Shown in pieces: positions 9,407 to 21,500 of a DNA stretch of 64,000 nucleotides; the stretch's first letter is position 1, and each line of letters begins with the position of its first letter. The position numbers and the translations under genes are program-made. Below the pieces are notes generated by a model. It saw only the letters and a program-made list of their open reading frames with translations. It ran no database searches and was not told the origin of the DNA. Source of the stretch: Epithemia pelagica (taxonomy: Eukaryota; Bacillariophyta; Bacillariophyceae; Surirellales; Surirellaceae); contig OX337237.1 in NCBI GenBank assembly GCA_946965045.2, positions 3,100,001-3,164,000 on the forward strand, in the 5' to 3' direction.

Positions 9407-11221
9407 ATGATTGCGGCGGGTGATTCTCCTCCGTCTTGGTCCTTTCGTTCGCAACATCGGGATCGCAAAATTGTCAAATGCTTCATGCTAACTCCTACCG
9501 TGCACTATGTCAATCCGGCCTTTCCTCATGTCCTTCACCCCAACTCGTGCGACTCGCCGCCTCCTCCCAATCGCGTGTCCCTCGATCCCTCCTTGGTGCG
9601 CGAATCCATGATTCCGTCCCCGACCGTGCTGTTTCCCTCGTCATACGAACACGATAATAATGATGATGCTCCCGACACGCCTCCCATGACGATGACAACA
9701 GCAGGTTCCTCGAGCCACACTCCCTCGTCCTCTCCCACGGATTTTGGCAGTTTTCGTGGTGGAACGGCGGCCCGGGCCAGTCCGACCGCCTCCATCAATA
9801 CCAGTACGCCGTCCTCCTTGGGACAATCGCGGTTTGATTCGTCCTTGGGCCAATTGACGAAAAAGTTTGTCCACTTGTTGCGGCAGTCTCCCGCCAACCG
9901 GTTGGATTTAAACAAGGCGGCCCAAGTCTTGGGCGTGCAAAAACGCCGCATTTACGACATTACTAATGTGTTGGAAGGCATTGGCTTGATTCAAAAAGAA
10001 GGCAAGAACCACGTATCGTGGAACAGCGACCCCGAAGTGGACTTGTCGCGGGCGCCGGATCCCCACGCGGACAATCCGCAACAACAAGCGGCCGTGCAAC
10101 GACAAACGGAAGAACAGGTGCAAGCCTTGCGGCAACAAGTCTCGGCCGCCCGCGCCGAAGACGAACAGTTGCAAGCCTTTTTGAAATTCTTGACCTGGCA
10201 TTCGCGGCAGTTTACGCCGGGTGGCAGCAGTCGGCCTCCGCCGCCGCCGCCGTCGGCCAGTGAGTCCCTGCCCCGGTTTCCCGGTGTCGCCGATCCCTCC
10301 AAGTTGCTCTATGTCCGATATTCGGACATTACCGAGTTGGAACAGTATCAAGACGATACCATTATTGGGATCAAAGCGCCCGTGGGGACCAACTTGGAAG
10401 TCCCCGATCCCGATCAAGGAATGCGCGCGGGGATGCGCCGCTATCAAATCTTTTTGAATTCCTCCGTGGGAAGTGGGGGACCCATTCATGTCTACCTGGT
10501 CCGGCCCCAAGTCATGCCGTCGGGCAAGGAAGAATCCAAGACGGCGGAACCGGAAACACAACCAGAGCCGGTCCAACCGGAAAAGGCCCCCGAGTCGACG
10601 GACTACCACCGCCGCGATCGACACGAACGAGAAGCCTCGTCGTGCGCGGGGACCAACCATCATCCGCCTCACGAACTGGTCCCTCCCGAATCGTCGCCGA
10701 TTCGTGAATCGCGACGGTCCGACTTTTGGCCGACGCCCAGTCGTTCGTCGGCACCGACCCGGTTTCATTTGGAATCGCCCTTTCTCGGAACACCCGCTCG
10801 ATCCTTGGGCGGAACGCCGGGACGGTCCTTTGACGAAACCACCAAGCGTCCGCTGTTGGGGACACCCCAACATTCCTCCAATCACGCCGCCGCGTATCCT
10901 TCGCACCCACCCGAAGGTTCGTCCGGGGACTTGTTTTCGACGCCCTTTCGCCACATGGCGCCTCCCACACCCCTTGCTTCGAGTGGCTCGTTTGATCCCG
11001 ATGGCATGCTGTTACTGGGCGGCGGAGGAGGACCACCGCCCGACTTTTACAATTTGCCCCTCACCAGTTCCCCACCCTCGATGCGATCGCCGTCAACGCG
11101 CGGCTTGTTTTCGCCCCCGCGATCCTTTTTTCCCGAATCGTCCCAAGGTGGCGGATTTTTGGGAGAGTATTGGGCGTCGCCGCCCAAAAACAATAAGACG
11201 TTGCCACCACGGAGATCGTAA
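9407..11221 (+). CDS. E2F: E2F family transcription factor
   Basis: 604 codons. The winged-helix DNA-binding domain lies at about residues 140-205 and includes the family signature [16 protein letters not shown], whose RRIYD residues contact TTTSSCGC-type sites. A leucine-rich coiled coil for dimerisation with DP follows at about 225-265 ([15 protein letters not shown]). A marked-box-like segment is at about 300-370 ([16 protein letters not shown] and IHVYLV). The C-terminus is long, Ser/Pro-rich and disordered, with repeated LGTP/GGTP-type short motifs. E2F controls G1/S genes in the nucleus. The start at 9407 is the first ATG of the frame, but an upstream exon (see 8390) is possible. It is convergent with the cyclophilin gene downstream. 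Confidence 0.92.
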   Translation: MIAAGDSPPSWSFRSQHRDRKIVKCFMLTPTVHYVNPAFPHVLHPNSCDSPPPPNRVSLDPSLVRESMIPSPTVLFPSSYEHDNNDDAPDTPPMTMTTAGSSSHTPSSSPTDFGSFRGGTAARASPTASINTSTPSSLGQSRFDSSLGQLTKKFVHLLRQSPANRLDLNKAAQVLGVQKRRIYDITNVLEGIGLIQKEGKNHVSWNSDPEVDLSRAPDPHADNPQQQAAVQRQTEEQVQALRQQVSAARAEDEQLQAFLKFLTWHSRQFTPGGSSRPPPPPPSASESLPRFPGVADPSKLLYVRYSDITELEQYQDDTIIGIKAPVGTNLEVPDPDQGMRAGMRRYQIFLNSSVGSGGPIHVYLVRPQVMPSGKEESKTAEPETQPEPVQPEKAPESTDYHRRDRHEREASSCAGTNHHPPHELVPPESSPIRESRRSDFWPTPSRSSAPTRFHLESPFLGTPARSLGGTPGRSFDETTKRPLLGTPQHSSNHAAAYPSHPPEGSSGDLFSTPFRHMAPPTPLASSGSFDPDGMLLLGGGGGPPPDFYNLPLTSSPPSMRSPSTRGLFSPPRSFFPESSQGGGFLGEYWASPPKNNKTLPPRRS

Positions 11222-12007
11222 CCACCACAAGCTATTCTATCGTTGTGTGTGTGTGGATGTGGACGTGAATGTGGATCTGTGTGTACCGGTGAACGTGACT
11301 GTGAGTGGACGGAGGAGTTGGGGAACGGGAATGAATGGACCAAATACTACAATATAGGTAGAACAATGAAACGGGGAGAGACGAAACGATTGGAACAAAC
11401 TGTGGTAGTGGAATGGTATTTTCTTTGGTCCGTTTGTAGTCCATGGCATCCGTATGTCGGGTTGTTTGGATTCTGTAGTGTATCTGGACGGAGCGGTGTG
11501 TTGTGTGGACCAAACGCCTGTACGTGTGTGCCTGGCAATGGTCATTCGTTGTGCTACTCACTCTGGAACGAAACGAATCGGAACGACAGCAACAAGATGT
11601 CGATTCCAGTTCTTCTTGTACCCATGTGTATCTGTTGTGGCGACGCTTGGATCCTCCAACACCACCAACAACACGAGTCTGCGTCCATTTCGAATGTACT
11701 AGTACTATTATAGTAGTGGACCAGCATGATCCTCTTTCTCTCTGCGAACCGTTTGGGAAAACTCTACACACAGAGGATGCATGCTTTGTTGCTGCACGAC
11801 TTTTCGGGTGTCATGATCCCTGTTACAGAACACTATACCAGCAGTAATACTAATACCTCTATCCATCAATGCGTTGGTTTCCTCTATACTTCTCGTATAG
11901 ATTCGTTTCGAGAGTGCTGTGGGGGGTTCTATGCTATACATTAGAGAAAGAGGGAGAGGGAGAGCGAAAGGACAGACTCTTGTGGGTTGTGACAAGAACA
12001 TGCGGTC
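11222..12007. other. Convergent intergenic spacer
   Basis: 786 bp between the 3' ends of E2F (plus) and the cyclophilin (minus). It has GT-rich stretches just after the E2F stop and short ORFs of no recognisable family. It presumably holds both 3' UTRs; no repeat or RNA gene was seen. Confidence 0.6.
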
Positions 12008-13456
12008 CTATCCGATAATATATTCGACGCGTGTGACTTCGACGCGTCGGAGCAATTTGCCGGGATAGACCTTGTCCAATCGGGTATCGCCCAAGACTTG
12101 GGCCGTGCTTTTGAACAAGGATCGTTGGGCGGCAAACACGGATTGAGCGGCCGACTCCAAGACCGCGTCCGATGTGGACGACGAGGACGATGTTCGGGGC
12201 ACGGCCGTATCGCGATAGGTCGGTAAGGACACGACGCGTTGCAAAAAATCCACGCCATCCTCCTTCTTCTTTGTCTGGTCGTTGTTCGTGCCGTTTGTCA
12301 AGACGACACGTCCAAAGACGACATGCGTGGCATCGAGTTGGGTGGTATCGGTACGGGTGGTAATGCCAAAAAGGGGCAAGGCTTCCAACCGGGCATGGGT
12401 CAACAATCCCTTGCCGACATGGGACAACTTGACGTTATTGGTAGTCGTGGGTTCCAACCACAGCGAGGCAGGAAACAAGCGACTGCCATATTGCAAGGCC
12501 GTCGTGCCACTTCCGATTTGGGTCAATTGCAATCCGGGAATTTTGCCCCCCACAATCAACCCCGTGGCATCGTCGTACGAGGGAAACAAACTTCGACCGT
12601 AGGTGGGCAGTGCGGTGGCATCTTCTTCGTCTGGTTCAGCCAACAACAGGTTGTTGTTGTTGTTGTTGTTGTTCTTGTTGTTGGAATCAGAAGAAGGACG
12701 AGAGAATGGTACATACGAAAGGAAGCGTCGACAGGTTTCCGGTGCCACTTGTCCAAAGAGTTCCACCGTAAATTGTCCGGTAAAGACTTGATTCTCGGGT
12801 GTATCGGGCAAATCGTCGCGGACGTAAAAGGTGCCATCTTGTCGCGCAATTCGAACGTCAAACCGGATGCGATCGGTTACGACCGGTTGCAGTTGGTCGA
12901 CCGTTTCCAGTGTGGTTGCGGATGGAGTAGCAGCCGTAACAGCTTGTGGAACGGTCCAAACAGGAGCACTTGCGGATGCCAATACAAGTGGAACCAGTAG
13001 CAGCCGCCGAGCGTTTTGATGGAGAAAGTGTCGTCGACGCAACGACAAGCAAGAATGGTCGTCGTTGTTGGGGTTGTGGTTGTCGTTGTCGTCATTCATT
13101 CTGGTCGTCCATGGAGTCGTCTGTTTTCCCCAAAAACTGCTGCGACCACCACTACCACCCTCACAATGGGCCTCCCACAACAACACACTTGACGTGGACG
13201 ACCTTCTTGTTCTTTGTGTACTCATTGTTCTTCTGGTTGGTACTGTTGTTGTTGGTCGAGTGCAATGACTGGACACACGACTCGCAACATTCAACGACAA
13301 GGACGACGACAAGGACAAGGTCCATGCGTGAGCCATGTTCATGGATCCAACGACCACAATTCCGACCACGACTGTCGCCAGGATCCGGAACCACGACGAC
13401 GACGACAATCGGCAACGTCTGGTACAACGAGAGGATGACGACGAAACAACGGGCAT
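12008..13456 (-). CDS. Thylakoid-lumen cyclophilin-type peptidyl-prolyl isomerase
   Basis: 482 codons from the first ATG of the frame (13456). The N-terminus is a secretory signal (hydrophobic ILATVVVGIVVVG at about residues 24-36) ending MAHA|WTLSL. Small residues followed by an aromatic at +1 are the diatom plastid-import motif, here with Trp in place of the usual Phe. A Ser/Arg-rich transit region follows, then at about 135-165 an RRR-plus-hydrophobic segment ending ASASA that resembles a Tat-type thylakoid-transfer domain. The cyclophilin-like beta-barrel begins near residue 197 (RIRFDVRIARQDGTFYV, then FTVELFGQVAPETCRRFL). An Asn run (about 273-280) interrupts it. Sequence is far from canonical cyclophilins, as in the plant lumenal CYP37/TLP group, so isomerase activity is uncertain; a folding or assembly role in photosynthesis is inferred. 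Confidence 0.82.
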   Translation of the reverse strand: MPVVSSSSSRCTRRCRLSSSSWFRILATVVVGIVVVGSMNMAHAWTLSLSSSLSLNVASRVSSHCTRPTTTVPTRRTMSTQRTRRSSTSSVLLWEAHCEGGSGGRSSFWGKQTTPWTTRMNDDNDNHNPNNDDHSCLSLRRRHFLHQNARRLLLVPLVLASASAPVWTVPQAVTAATPSATTLETVDQLQPVVTDRIRFDVRIARQDGTFYVRDDLPDTPENQVFTGQFTVELFGQVAPETCRRFLSYVPFSRPSSDSNNKNNNNNNNNLLLAEPDEEDATALPTYGRSLFPSYDDATGLIVGGKIPGLQLTQIGSGTTALQYGSRLFPASLWLEPTTTNNVKLSHVGKGLLTHARLEALPLFGITTRTDTTQLDATHVVFGRVVLTNGTNNDQTKKKEDGVDFLQRVVSLPTYRDTAVPRTSSSSSTSDAVLESAAQSVFAAQRSLFKSTAQVLGDTRLDKVYPGKLLRRVEVTRVEYIIG

Positions 13457-14275
13457 GATGATGATGAGCACTGTCCAAGATGTGGTCTTGTTCTGTCGTA
13501 GATCGAGGGGGATGACTGGTTTCGTTTCGTTTTTCTGTGAATAGATGGATTTTGATGGATCGGCCCGAACGATCTTTTGTTGGATGATGGAAGGTTAGAT
13601 ACTCCCTAGCAGAGGATCGTCTTGTGTTCTCGTGAATGCCGTCAGGTTCATGTTCCCCTAATAAACTCTTACGTACGACCGAAAACTCTTTCCAGCTTGG
13701 AGGTAGAAGGTTCGTTAACAGCGTGGACGACGGAAGGACGACCCGAAAGAGTCGCGGATCTCATTCTTGACTCGCACTCAGACGCGACCTCCAACGCATT
13801 ATAGTCCCGTGTAATAGTCGCGTATAAAGTCTGTACGGCGCACACAAGACGTTTGACTGCTTACCGCCTTACTCAACTTTTGTGGCACGAAGTTGGCACG
13901 CAGCACACTGTCTCTTTCTCTCTCTCTTGGTACGAACAAGCTTGTTGTTTCTGGATCGACGGTACGTTGTCGTCCCATTGCGAGATTGGATACAGAGGAA
14001 GGAGGAATCTGTACCGAGGACCATGGATATCTTGCGCGGTGATATCTTGCGCGGTCTTTGTGCTAGTTTCGTGCCAGAACACTAGGCGGAAAGGAAGCAC
14101 TCGGAGGATTCTCGGATGGTTTTTGGAGCCTTGTTTCCAATTTCTGACGCTTCTCTTGTCTGTTTGTGTTTTTTTTTTGTTGTTTTGCATATGTTCTTGT
14201 TGTGGTTGTGGTTTGAACTCCATTGATTCGTTTCCCCGACAGTCTCTTCGTTTTGTAATAAAAAGCAATTTCACC
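13457..14275. promoter_or_regulatory. Divergent intergenic region (cyclophilin and eL18 promoters)
   Basis: 819 bp between two divergently transcribed genes, so it must contain both 5' UTRs and promoters. A perfect 15-bp tandem duplication (GATATCTTGCGCGGT, 14026-14055) and a long pyrimidine/T-rich stretch (14150-14230) lie upstream of the ribosomal-protein start. No TATA box is evident. The open frame running from 13853 into eL18 is not the real start, because the conserved protein begins at 14276. Confidence 0.55.
14026..14055. repeat. Perfect 15-bp tandem duplication
   Basis: GATATCTTGCGCGGT occurs twice in a row, about 220 bp upstream of the eL18 start codon. It could duplicate a promoter element or simply be recent slippage. 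Confidence 0.9.
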
Positions 14276-14854
14276 ATGGGTATTGATTTGAAAGCGGGCG
14301 GCCGCCGTGTGGGTCACACGTCGTCGATGAAAAAGGTCAAGACGGCCAATCCGTACAACAAGTTGTTGATTAAATTGTACAAGTTTTTGGCCCGTCGTAC
14401 CGAATCCAAATTTTGTGCGACCGTCCTGAAACGATTGCACATGAGCAAGGTGAATCGACCTCCCATTGGGTTGCACCGCTTGGCCAAGTACATGTCCAAA
14501 AAAGAGGGCAAGACGGCCGTCATTGTCGGCAAGGTGACGGACGATGTTCGCATGTTGGACTGCCCAAAGTTGAGTGTGTGTGCCTTGGGCTTTACCGAAA
14601 CGGCCCGACGACGAATTGAAGGCGCGGGCGGGGAATGTTTGACCCTCGATCAATTGGCCTTGCGAGCGCCCAAGGGATCCGATACCGTCTTGTTGCGCGG
14701 TCCCAAATCGCGAGAAGCTCTCAGTCATTTTGGACATTCCGTCACGGTCAACAATCCGCATACCCATACCAGTGTTAAACCCTATGTCCGATCCAAGGGA
14801 CGCAAATTTGAAAAGGCCCGTGGAAGACGTCGCTCGAGAGGCTTCAAGGTCTAA
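14276..14854 (+). CDS. RPL18: 60S ribosomal protein eL18
   Basis: 192 residues from ATG 14276 in the context TTTCACCATGG. The N-terminus [14 protein letters not shown] and the C-terminus ending [10 protein letters not shown] are the conserved ends of eukaryotic eL18. The internal [17 protein letters not shown] and [13 protein letters not shown] segments are also typical, and the length matches the family. It is a structural protein of the cytosolic large ribosomal subunit. The gene appears intron-free in its coding part; a 5' UTR intron cannot be excluded. Confidence 0.97.
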   Translation: MGIDLKAGGRRVGHTSSMKKVKTANPYNKLLIKLYKFLARRTESKFCATVLKRLHMSKVNRPPIGLHRLAKYMSKKEGKTAVIVGKVTDDVRMLDCPKLSVCALGFTETARRRIEGAGGECLTLDQLALRAPKGSDTVLLRGPKSREALSHFGHSVTVNNPHTHTSVKPYVRSKGRKFEKARGRRRSRGFKV

Positions 14855-15119
14855 GAATCACACCTCTCTACTACTAATCATGAGCATTATACTTTTTGCA
14901 GTAGAGTGTTGTTAGTTGCTGTTGTTTGTTGGCAGAGTGGACCGATGGAGGAACGTGGAGCGAGAATGCAGATCGTACTTTGTTCATGGTGCTGTTGGGG
15001 GGGTTGGCAGATGGTAGTACAGTCTATTCTATGTGGACACATAAAGAAAATAATGTTGCCTACGACTCATCCGTAGCCTTGAAATACACACGATATGCAC
15101 CGGGAAGATTAACAATCTT
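14855..15119. other. Spacer between eL18 and tRNA-Arg
   Basis: 265 bp containing the eL18 3' UTR and the upstream flank of the tRNA gene. No other feature was seen. Confidence 0.6.
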
Positions 15120-15190
15120 GCCCGAGTGGCGCAGTGGTAGCGCATTGGATTCCGATTCCAAAGGCCGCGAGTTCGAATCTTGCCTTGGGT
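15120..15190 (+). tRNA. tRNA-Arg (anticodon CCG)
   Basis: A full cloverleaf can be folded by eye. The acceptor arms are GCCCGAG and CTTGGGT with two G-U pairs. The D-stem is GCGC/GCGC with loop AGTGGTA. The anticodon stem is TTGGA/TCCAA with loop TTCCGAT (T33, anticodon CCG at 15152-15154). A 5-nt variable loop follows, then T-stem GCGAG/CTTGC with loop TTCGAAT. Box A and box B are intact, no intron is present and a TTTT terminator lies about 15 nt downstream. It decodes CGG. Confidence 0.94.
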
Positions 15191-15536
15191 GAAACAAAGA
15201 CGTTTTGCTTATATACGAATATATATTGATAGAGAACGTTTGTGTGAGGTTCTTCTCAAGTTGTCGGCTAGGAGAGGTTTTTCTTCTTTTGGAGAAGATG
15301 TGAGGTTCAAAAGGTCGACGGTCCTTGGGTGGAAAGAGCCAAAGGGTTCTGCAAATTTTGAAACTCGTCATCTAAATACAAACTCGTATACTCTACAACT
15401 ATAGTACCTACGGACATGGTTTCTTCTTCTTCCTTCTTCTTCCAGTGTACAGAGATCATTGATCTATGACACGATCGAGTGGTTCCACAGTTGGTCGGTT
15501 GTGGTTGTGGTTGTTGTGGTTCGCGTAGTCGTAGTA
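15191..15536. other. Spacer downstream of tRNA
   Basis: 346 bp holding the Pol III terminator and, at the right, the 3' flank of the giant minus-strand gene. There is a pyrimidine-rich CTTCTTCTTC run near 15421-15444. No gene was seen. Confidence 0.55.
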
Positions 15537-18500
15537 TTAGCTTCGACTGGAAAAATAGCGCTTGACCGATTCGGCCAAACTGCGCAAACTATCGGCATGG
15601 GCTTGTCGTTCCAAGGTCAAATTGTCCATGGCATCGGCTCGTTGCAGTTCCGATCGTTGCAAGGCCAAGGCCAAGGAAACAATGTGATTGCGCAATTCGT
15701 CGACACCATCCTTCTCGTAAGAAGGATTATTGTGGGACGGTGTTGCGGGTTCCAGGTCCTCTTGCATCCCCTTGGTGTCATCGCCATTGCGGTCTTGTAG
15801 AGGGGCCAGGGGTGTACGCGGCGGCGGAGAAGTCATGGTGCTGTTCGCATCTACCGCAGTACTAGGGACCTTGTCCAGTTCTTGGACCTTGACTTCCAAT
15901 GCCGTTTGTGTATTCTGGAGTGTCTTGGTCAGATCTGCCACTTGTTGTTCCAAGGCATGAATTTGAGCTTGTTGCTCCTTGGAGGACGGTCCCTCCTGTT
16001 GTAACAGGTTTTGCAACCGGTTCATTTCGTCTTGTTGGGCCAAACAGTCTTGTTCCAACTCGTGACAGCGTGCTTGCAATTCTCTACTAGTGTCTTGTTG
16101 TGGTGGTGGTTGCAATTCCTGTTCCACATGCTCCAGTTGGGAGAGTTTGGATTCCATTTCCTCCATTTGTGTTTGCATCGCTTGCGACTTGAGCTGCATG
16201 TCCATCAACCGGTCAATCTCGGCCTGTTTGGACAGGCATTCACGTTCCAGAACCTGGCAGCGTTCTTCCAAAGACTCGACGGCCGATCGTGAGTCTCGTT
16301 CGGTTTGAAGATGGGACTGCACAGTGTCCACTTGAGTGAGCTTGGATTGCATGGCTTGTAGTTGCGATTGCAAGAGTTCCGATTGGCGTTCCATGGCCAT
16401 GAAACGACGAATCTCTTCTTGTTTTGCCAACCGCTCTTGTTCCAGACTGTGGCAGTGGGCCTCCAACGACTCGAGTTTGACCTGGGATTCCTTGTCTCGG
16501 GAGAGCAGTCGTTGATTCTCGGATTCCAACGTCTGGACCTCCACTACCAACTCATCCACTCGGGACAGTTTGGATTGCATCTCGTCAAGTTGGGACTCCA
16601 TGCCTTGCGAGTTGCGTTCCATCAGCATCAAACAATCGATTTCGGCTTGCTTGGAAAGGCATTCTCGTTCGAGATGATCGCAACGAGATTTTAGGGACTC
16701 AGTCGTCTCTGCGCTTTCCTTTTCTCTCGACATGATGAATTGTGATTCGAGATCATCGACTCTTGACAGCAACGTCTGAATTGCCACCGCCGCCCTCTCC
16801 ACAGGATCAGGAGAATTGTCGTTCGGAAAGCCTTGTACTCGACTAGCCACCAGAGAAGTGTGGGATTCGAGCTTTTGAAGATCTCGTTCCACACGAGCAA
16901 AGTTCTCTGCGGATGCATCCATATCCTCTTTCAACAAGCCCAGTTGGACCAACAACTTGTCGTTTTCTTCCGTCAACATGTCGCGATCGTTCCGGGCCTG
17001 GTCTAATTCCTGACGCGTTTCATTTAGTTCAGCCTGGATTTTATCACCGGAGAGGTGTACTTGATTTCGCAATGTTTCATTGTCACTTCGCAACGTGGCG
17101 ATCACACTCTTACTTTCTTGCAAAAGCCTCTCGTAGTTGGCGTCCGAATCCTTGAGCGCCTGAGAGAGGGATGCCTCCATATTTTGTTTTTCCTGCATCA
17201 CACGTTCGAAAGCCTCATTGGAGGACGTGCTCTGGGATTCGAATACCTGTAGTTGACTCTGTGCAGTACTGAGCTCGCGTTCCAGACTCTCCATATGGAC
17301 CAGCTTTTCCGCCATGTCGGTCCGAGTTTGCTCGAGTTGAATTCGAAGGTCGCCAATTTCCTGTCGGAGGGAAGCGCTCTCTTGTGCCGCAGCTTCTCCT
17401 GCCACTCTGGCATCATTTTGAACGCTACTAAACTTTGTGGCATTCTCCGCCAATTGTTGGCTCAGTTCTGCGTTCTGTTTCTCGAGACTTGCAAGCGATG
17501 CAGTAAGAGACACGACCCGTTGTTCTTTGGCTAGAAGATCGGCTCCAAGTTTTCTCATGGTAGATTCCATGTGATGTTGCTTCGACTCGGAATCTCGATT
17601 TTCATCCACATGGCGCTGGAGTGACGCCAAAGATTCCTCCGTTTCGACAAGTTGCTGTTGAAGAGAATCTCGTTCTTGTTGCACAGCCACCAGCTCTCGG
17701 TTGGCCTTTTCGGCTGCCTGAGTGAGAGATATTTGTTTCACAGACAAATCGACATTGGTTGCCTTGATCTGAACGTCCTTTTCACGTATAGTGCTCTCCA
17801 AAGTTCGAATCTTTTGTAGCCGTTCCTGAAACATAATGTCTCGCTGTTCCAATTCTCGCTGTGCGGCTTGCTCCTGTTCGGACAGTTTTGCTAGGAGGCC
17901 ATCCTTTTCAAAGCGCAATCGATTCAGTTCAACCCCCATCTCACGCTTCGAGGCCTCCATACTCTCAATCTCACCGCGAACGGAGTCGCCTGCCATCACA
18001 AGCTCCGTTTCCTTCGAGGCAAGTTTACTTTCCAACTCAGTCTTTTCCTTTATCAACTCGGTCGCTTTCTTTGAACTCTCTGAATGTCGTTGGATAGCCG
18101 ATTGGAGCTTCTCCTTCATAATGATCAGTTGGGTTTGAAGTTGCTGACATTCCATCTGAGAAGCTCGGAGGCTCTGTTGGGCCTTTGACTCAGCGGCATC
18201 TTGTGATCGTGCCTCTTCCGCTGACTTCAGCCTATCACCTAAGGATGCCAGTTCCTTTCGTACATCATCACACTCTGTAGATTTGAGAGCCAAGTCATTT
18301 TGAAGGTTGGAAATAGCTTCCGCATCTTTCTGTTGCCGATCATGGTTCGCCGCCTCACTCTCCTGCAACTTCTTTTGAGTGGAGGAGAGTTCCCCTTCCA
18401 ATCGTGAACGAGATTTCTCTTCTTGAACAAGTTTAGATTGTACAAGGGCTACGGCGACGGTTTTTTCTTTGGCTAGATTTGCGGCATGTGAGGACAACTC

Positions 18501-21500
18501 TTGTGTGAGTTCCTGTACTCGGATTTGTGTTTTCTTCCGCAAATCTTGCTCCGTGGCCAGCTGTTGCTTGAAGCTAGCTATTTCCTTCTCCAGCTGAATC
18601 CGTTGTGACTGGTATTTTTCTTCTTTCTGCTGACGGGCAAGAGCATCTTCTGAAGCCTTGGCTGCCACGGCATCCTGTTGAGATGACAGATCACTTTTGA
18701 GCTGGTTGAGTTGGGTCGTTAATTCGCTGGAAGCGGCAGTTCTGGACGCCAAATCCGTACGCAGCTTGGCAATAATTTCAGCAGATTCTGATGCTTCGTC
18801 CCCCTGATGTTTGCGGGCCAGGACCAATTCATCTTTCAAATCGGCAACTTCTTGCGACAAGGTGGTCTTCTCAGTTTGAAGGGCGTTCGACATCTGTTTG
18901 AGATTTGATGTTTCATCAGCTGCCATGGTAGCTGCTTTCTCTGCCTTTCGAAGTTTCTCGTTGAGCTGTTCTGTCTCACTCCGAAGGACATCGCAAGTCG
19001 ATACCTGACTGTCAAGTTGGGATTGCAGATCCGTGATTTGTCGTGTCTGGTCTGCAGTCATCACCTCTGCTGAATTCAGCTTGTTCTTCAAAGCGCTTGA
19101 GTCGGCAAGTTGACGTTTACATTCCTCCAACTGATTTCTGAGGTCTTGACAAGTCGCCTCACTTGATTCCTTTTCAAGACGGAGCTTCGAGAGCTCCGCA
19201 CTGGTTGCTTCGTCAGCATGTTCCTTTGATTTTGTCGTTTCATTTCGCAACTCCAACAATTCTTGTTTGAGGGCTGCAACCTCACTTTGACTCTGGACAA
19301 GTTGTACCGCAGTTTGGGAGGAATCGCGTTCTTTGTCTTTGGCGGCCATGGTTTCTGCCTGTTGGAGAGAGTCGACCGTTGCCTCAAGTTCTCTTGTTTG
19401 TGCACGTAAAGAATCGACGACATCACTCTTTTCTTGCAGCTGCCCTTGCAATGTGGCAATTTGAGATGCATGGTTGGCTTGAACCACAGATCGCTCATGC
19501 TGAAGCTCTGCCACCATTCGTGACGCATTGACCAATTCGTCGGACTTGGCCGTTTGTTCTTCTTCGTACAGTTTGCGCAAGGAACTCGCTTCCTGTTCCA
19601 ACAATCGTCTCTTGACCATTTCGTTTTGCAACAACTCACCAAAGTCAACCTCCACCGATGATCCATCCGCTGCGATGATTGTCCCGTACATTGTGCCTTC
19701 TTGTTTGTCAACATTGAGTAACTTTTCCACCAAAGGACAATCGCCATCCGTCGATGACTTGTCATTCGATCGTACCTCCTGCTGTTGCTGCTTTGACGCA
19801 ATGGAATTGAGCGCGGCGAAATCCAACCATGGAGTCGGCACGAGGTTTGATGAGGGCATTGGTGGCGCTTTTGTGGTAATAGTGGGCCGATGATGCGGAG
19901 TAGACGGAGGAGTATCGGCTTCGGCAAAGGAGGCTCCAGGTCGTCGATCGGTCAAGGCCGCATCGTAATAGTGACTCTCATCATCTTCATCGTTCGATCT
20001 CGTAGACATGGGAGCATCATAAAACGACGTCGAATCGTTGCTGCTGCTCGCTGCCATACTGGCCATGGCCACTGCCGATGAGGATGTACTGTTGGTCGGA
20101 TCTCGAACCGTGGAATCGAATCGTACGGATACATTGGCTCGATCGCTGGACGCCGTGTCCCCTGCCGAACTACGACGAAACAAGCCCTTGCTTTGGGCAG
20201 CTTGAGAGATTCGATCCGTACGATCAGATGCCGCACTGGCATCCAAATCAAAATCATCGGCCCATCCATCCGTTTCTCCCGCACTATCATCGCCTTCCGA
20301 GACGGCACCCAGAGCATCGACGGTTGATCCTCCTCGTGAGGCTGCCATGGAGATGGAGGAAGTACGCAAAAAGGGAAGATGATCCACCACAGGTCCAAAC
20401 TTGCTATCGGTTTCTTCTTCTTCATCGTCTTCTTCGGTAAATTGGGATTTTCCGACTGTCGCTAGCGAATCGGCATTGCGGAATCCACGAATATTGGGAA
20501 CGTAATCCACCACCACCTTTTCTTCGTCTGCTTCGGTACCAGCGTCTTCGGTAGTTTCTCCTGCCGCCAAACGTTCTCCCTCGGCGGCGGCATCTTCCTT
20601 TTCCAATCGCCCAATTTCCGAAGCTGTGACCAGAGTTGCTACGGTAGACGTAATGGACATGACGGATCCTCGTGGAAGAGACGAGGTAGCGCCCGGTGTG
20701 GGTGTATGGTCCACGACGGGCCCAAAATCATCTTCCTTGGGATCTTCCGCCTGCAACAAGGACTGTGCTCCACCTACGGCATATTCCGATGAGGCTTCGG
20801 TGGACTGTTCTCCTCCTCGATCATCATCGTCCCCGTCATCGCCGTCTCCTCCACCGGCACCACCATCTGCCCCCGCGGCAACGAGTGCGGGAGGGTTGTT
20901 GGGTGGCAAAAAGTCTACCAATTGTTGTTCATTCGGTGGCGGTTCGTCATTGCCCGATTGTGGATTGGGTGCGGCTTCTTCCAAAATGGGATCTTCATGG
21001 TCCCATCCATCCTGTCCTCCATGAACTTCCGTTTCATCCGGATCCAAATCATCCGTGGCCACAGATGGAGGTGCAAAAACAACGGTCGATCCAGCACCGG
21101 ACGGAACAATGGACAAGGGCCGTGCCGGAGGCGTTTGGTCCACCACCAACCCAAAGTCTCCACATTCTTCCATATCACCCACCACGGAGAGAGCTTCGGA
21201 TTCTTCTGCTGCCACCAAGGTAGAGGCATCGCCTAGCCGTGATTCGGGACGCAAGGGAACGCGATCGACAACATTGGCACTATCGTCATTGCTCGTAGTG
21301 TTCCCACCTAGCGCCGGGTGGAGATGGTCCGTCAAGGAGGACCGCAAGGCCGATGGCATTTCATCATCGACCAAGGTATCGCCATCATCTTCGTCCCCTT
21401 CTTCTCCTCCTAGGGTACCCAACAAGGTTTCATCTTCCACCGTGTCGGCATCATTGACTTGAGCAATGATGGAATCGGACCGAGTGGGTCGTGCATCGTC

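Noticed and set aside
13853-14275. N-terminal extension of eL18
   Set aside because: The frame is open from 13853, but the eL18 family starts at MGIDLK, which has its own ATG at 14276. The upstream translation is Cys/Phe-rich UTR.
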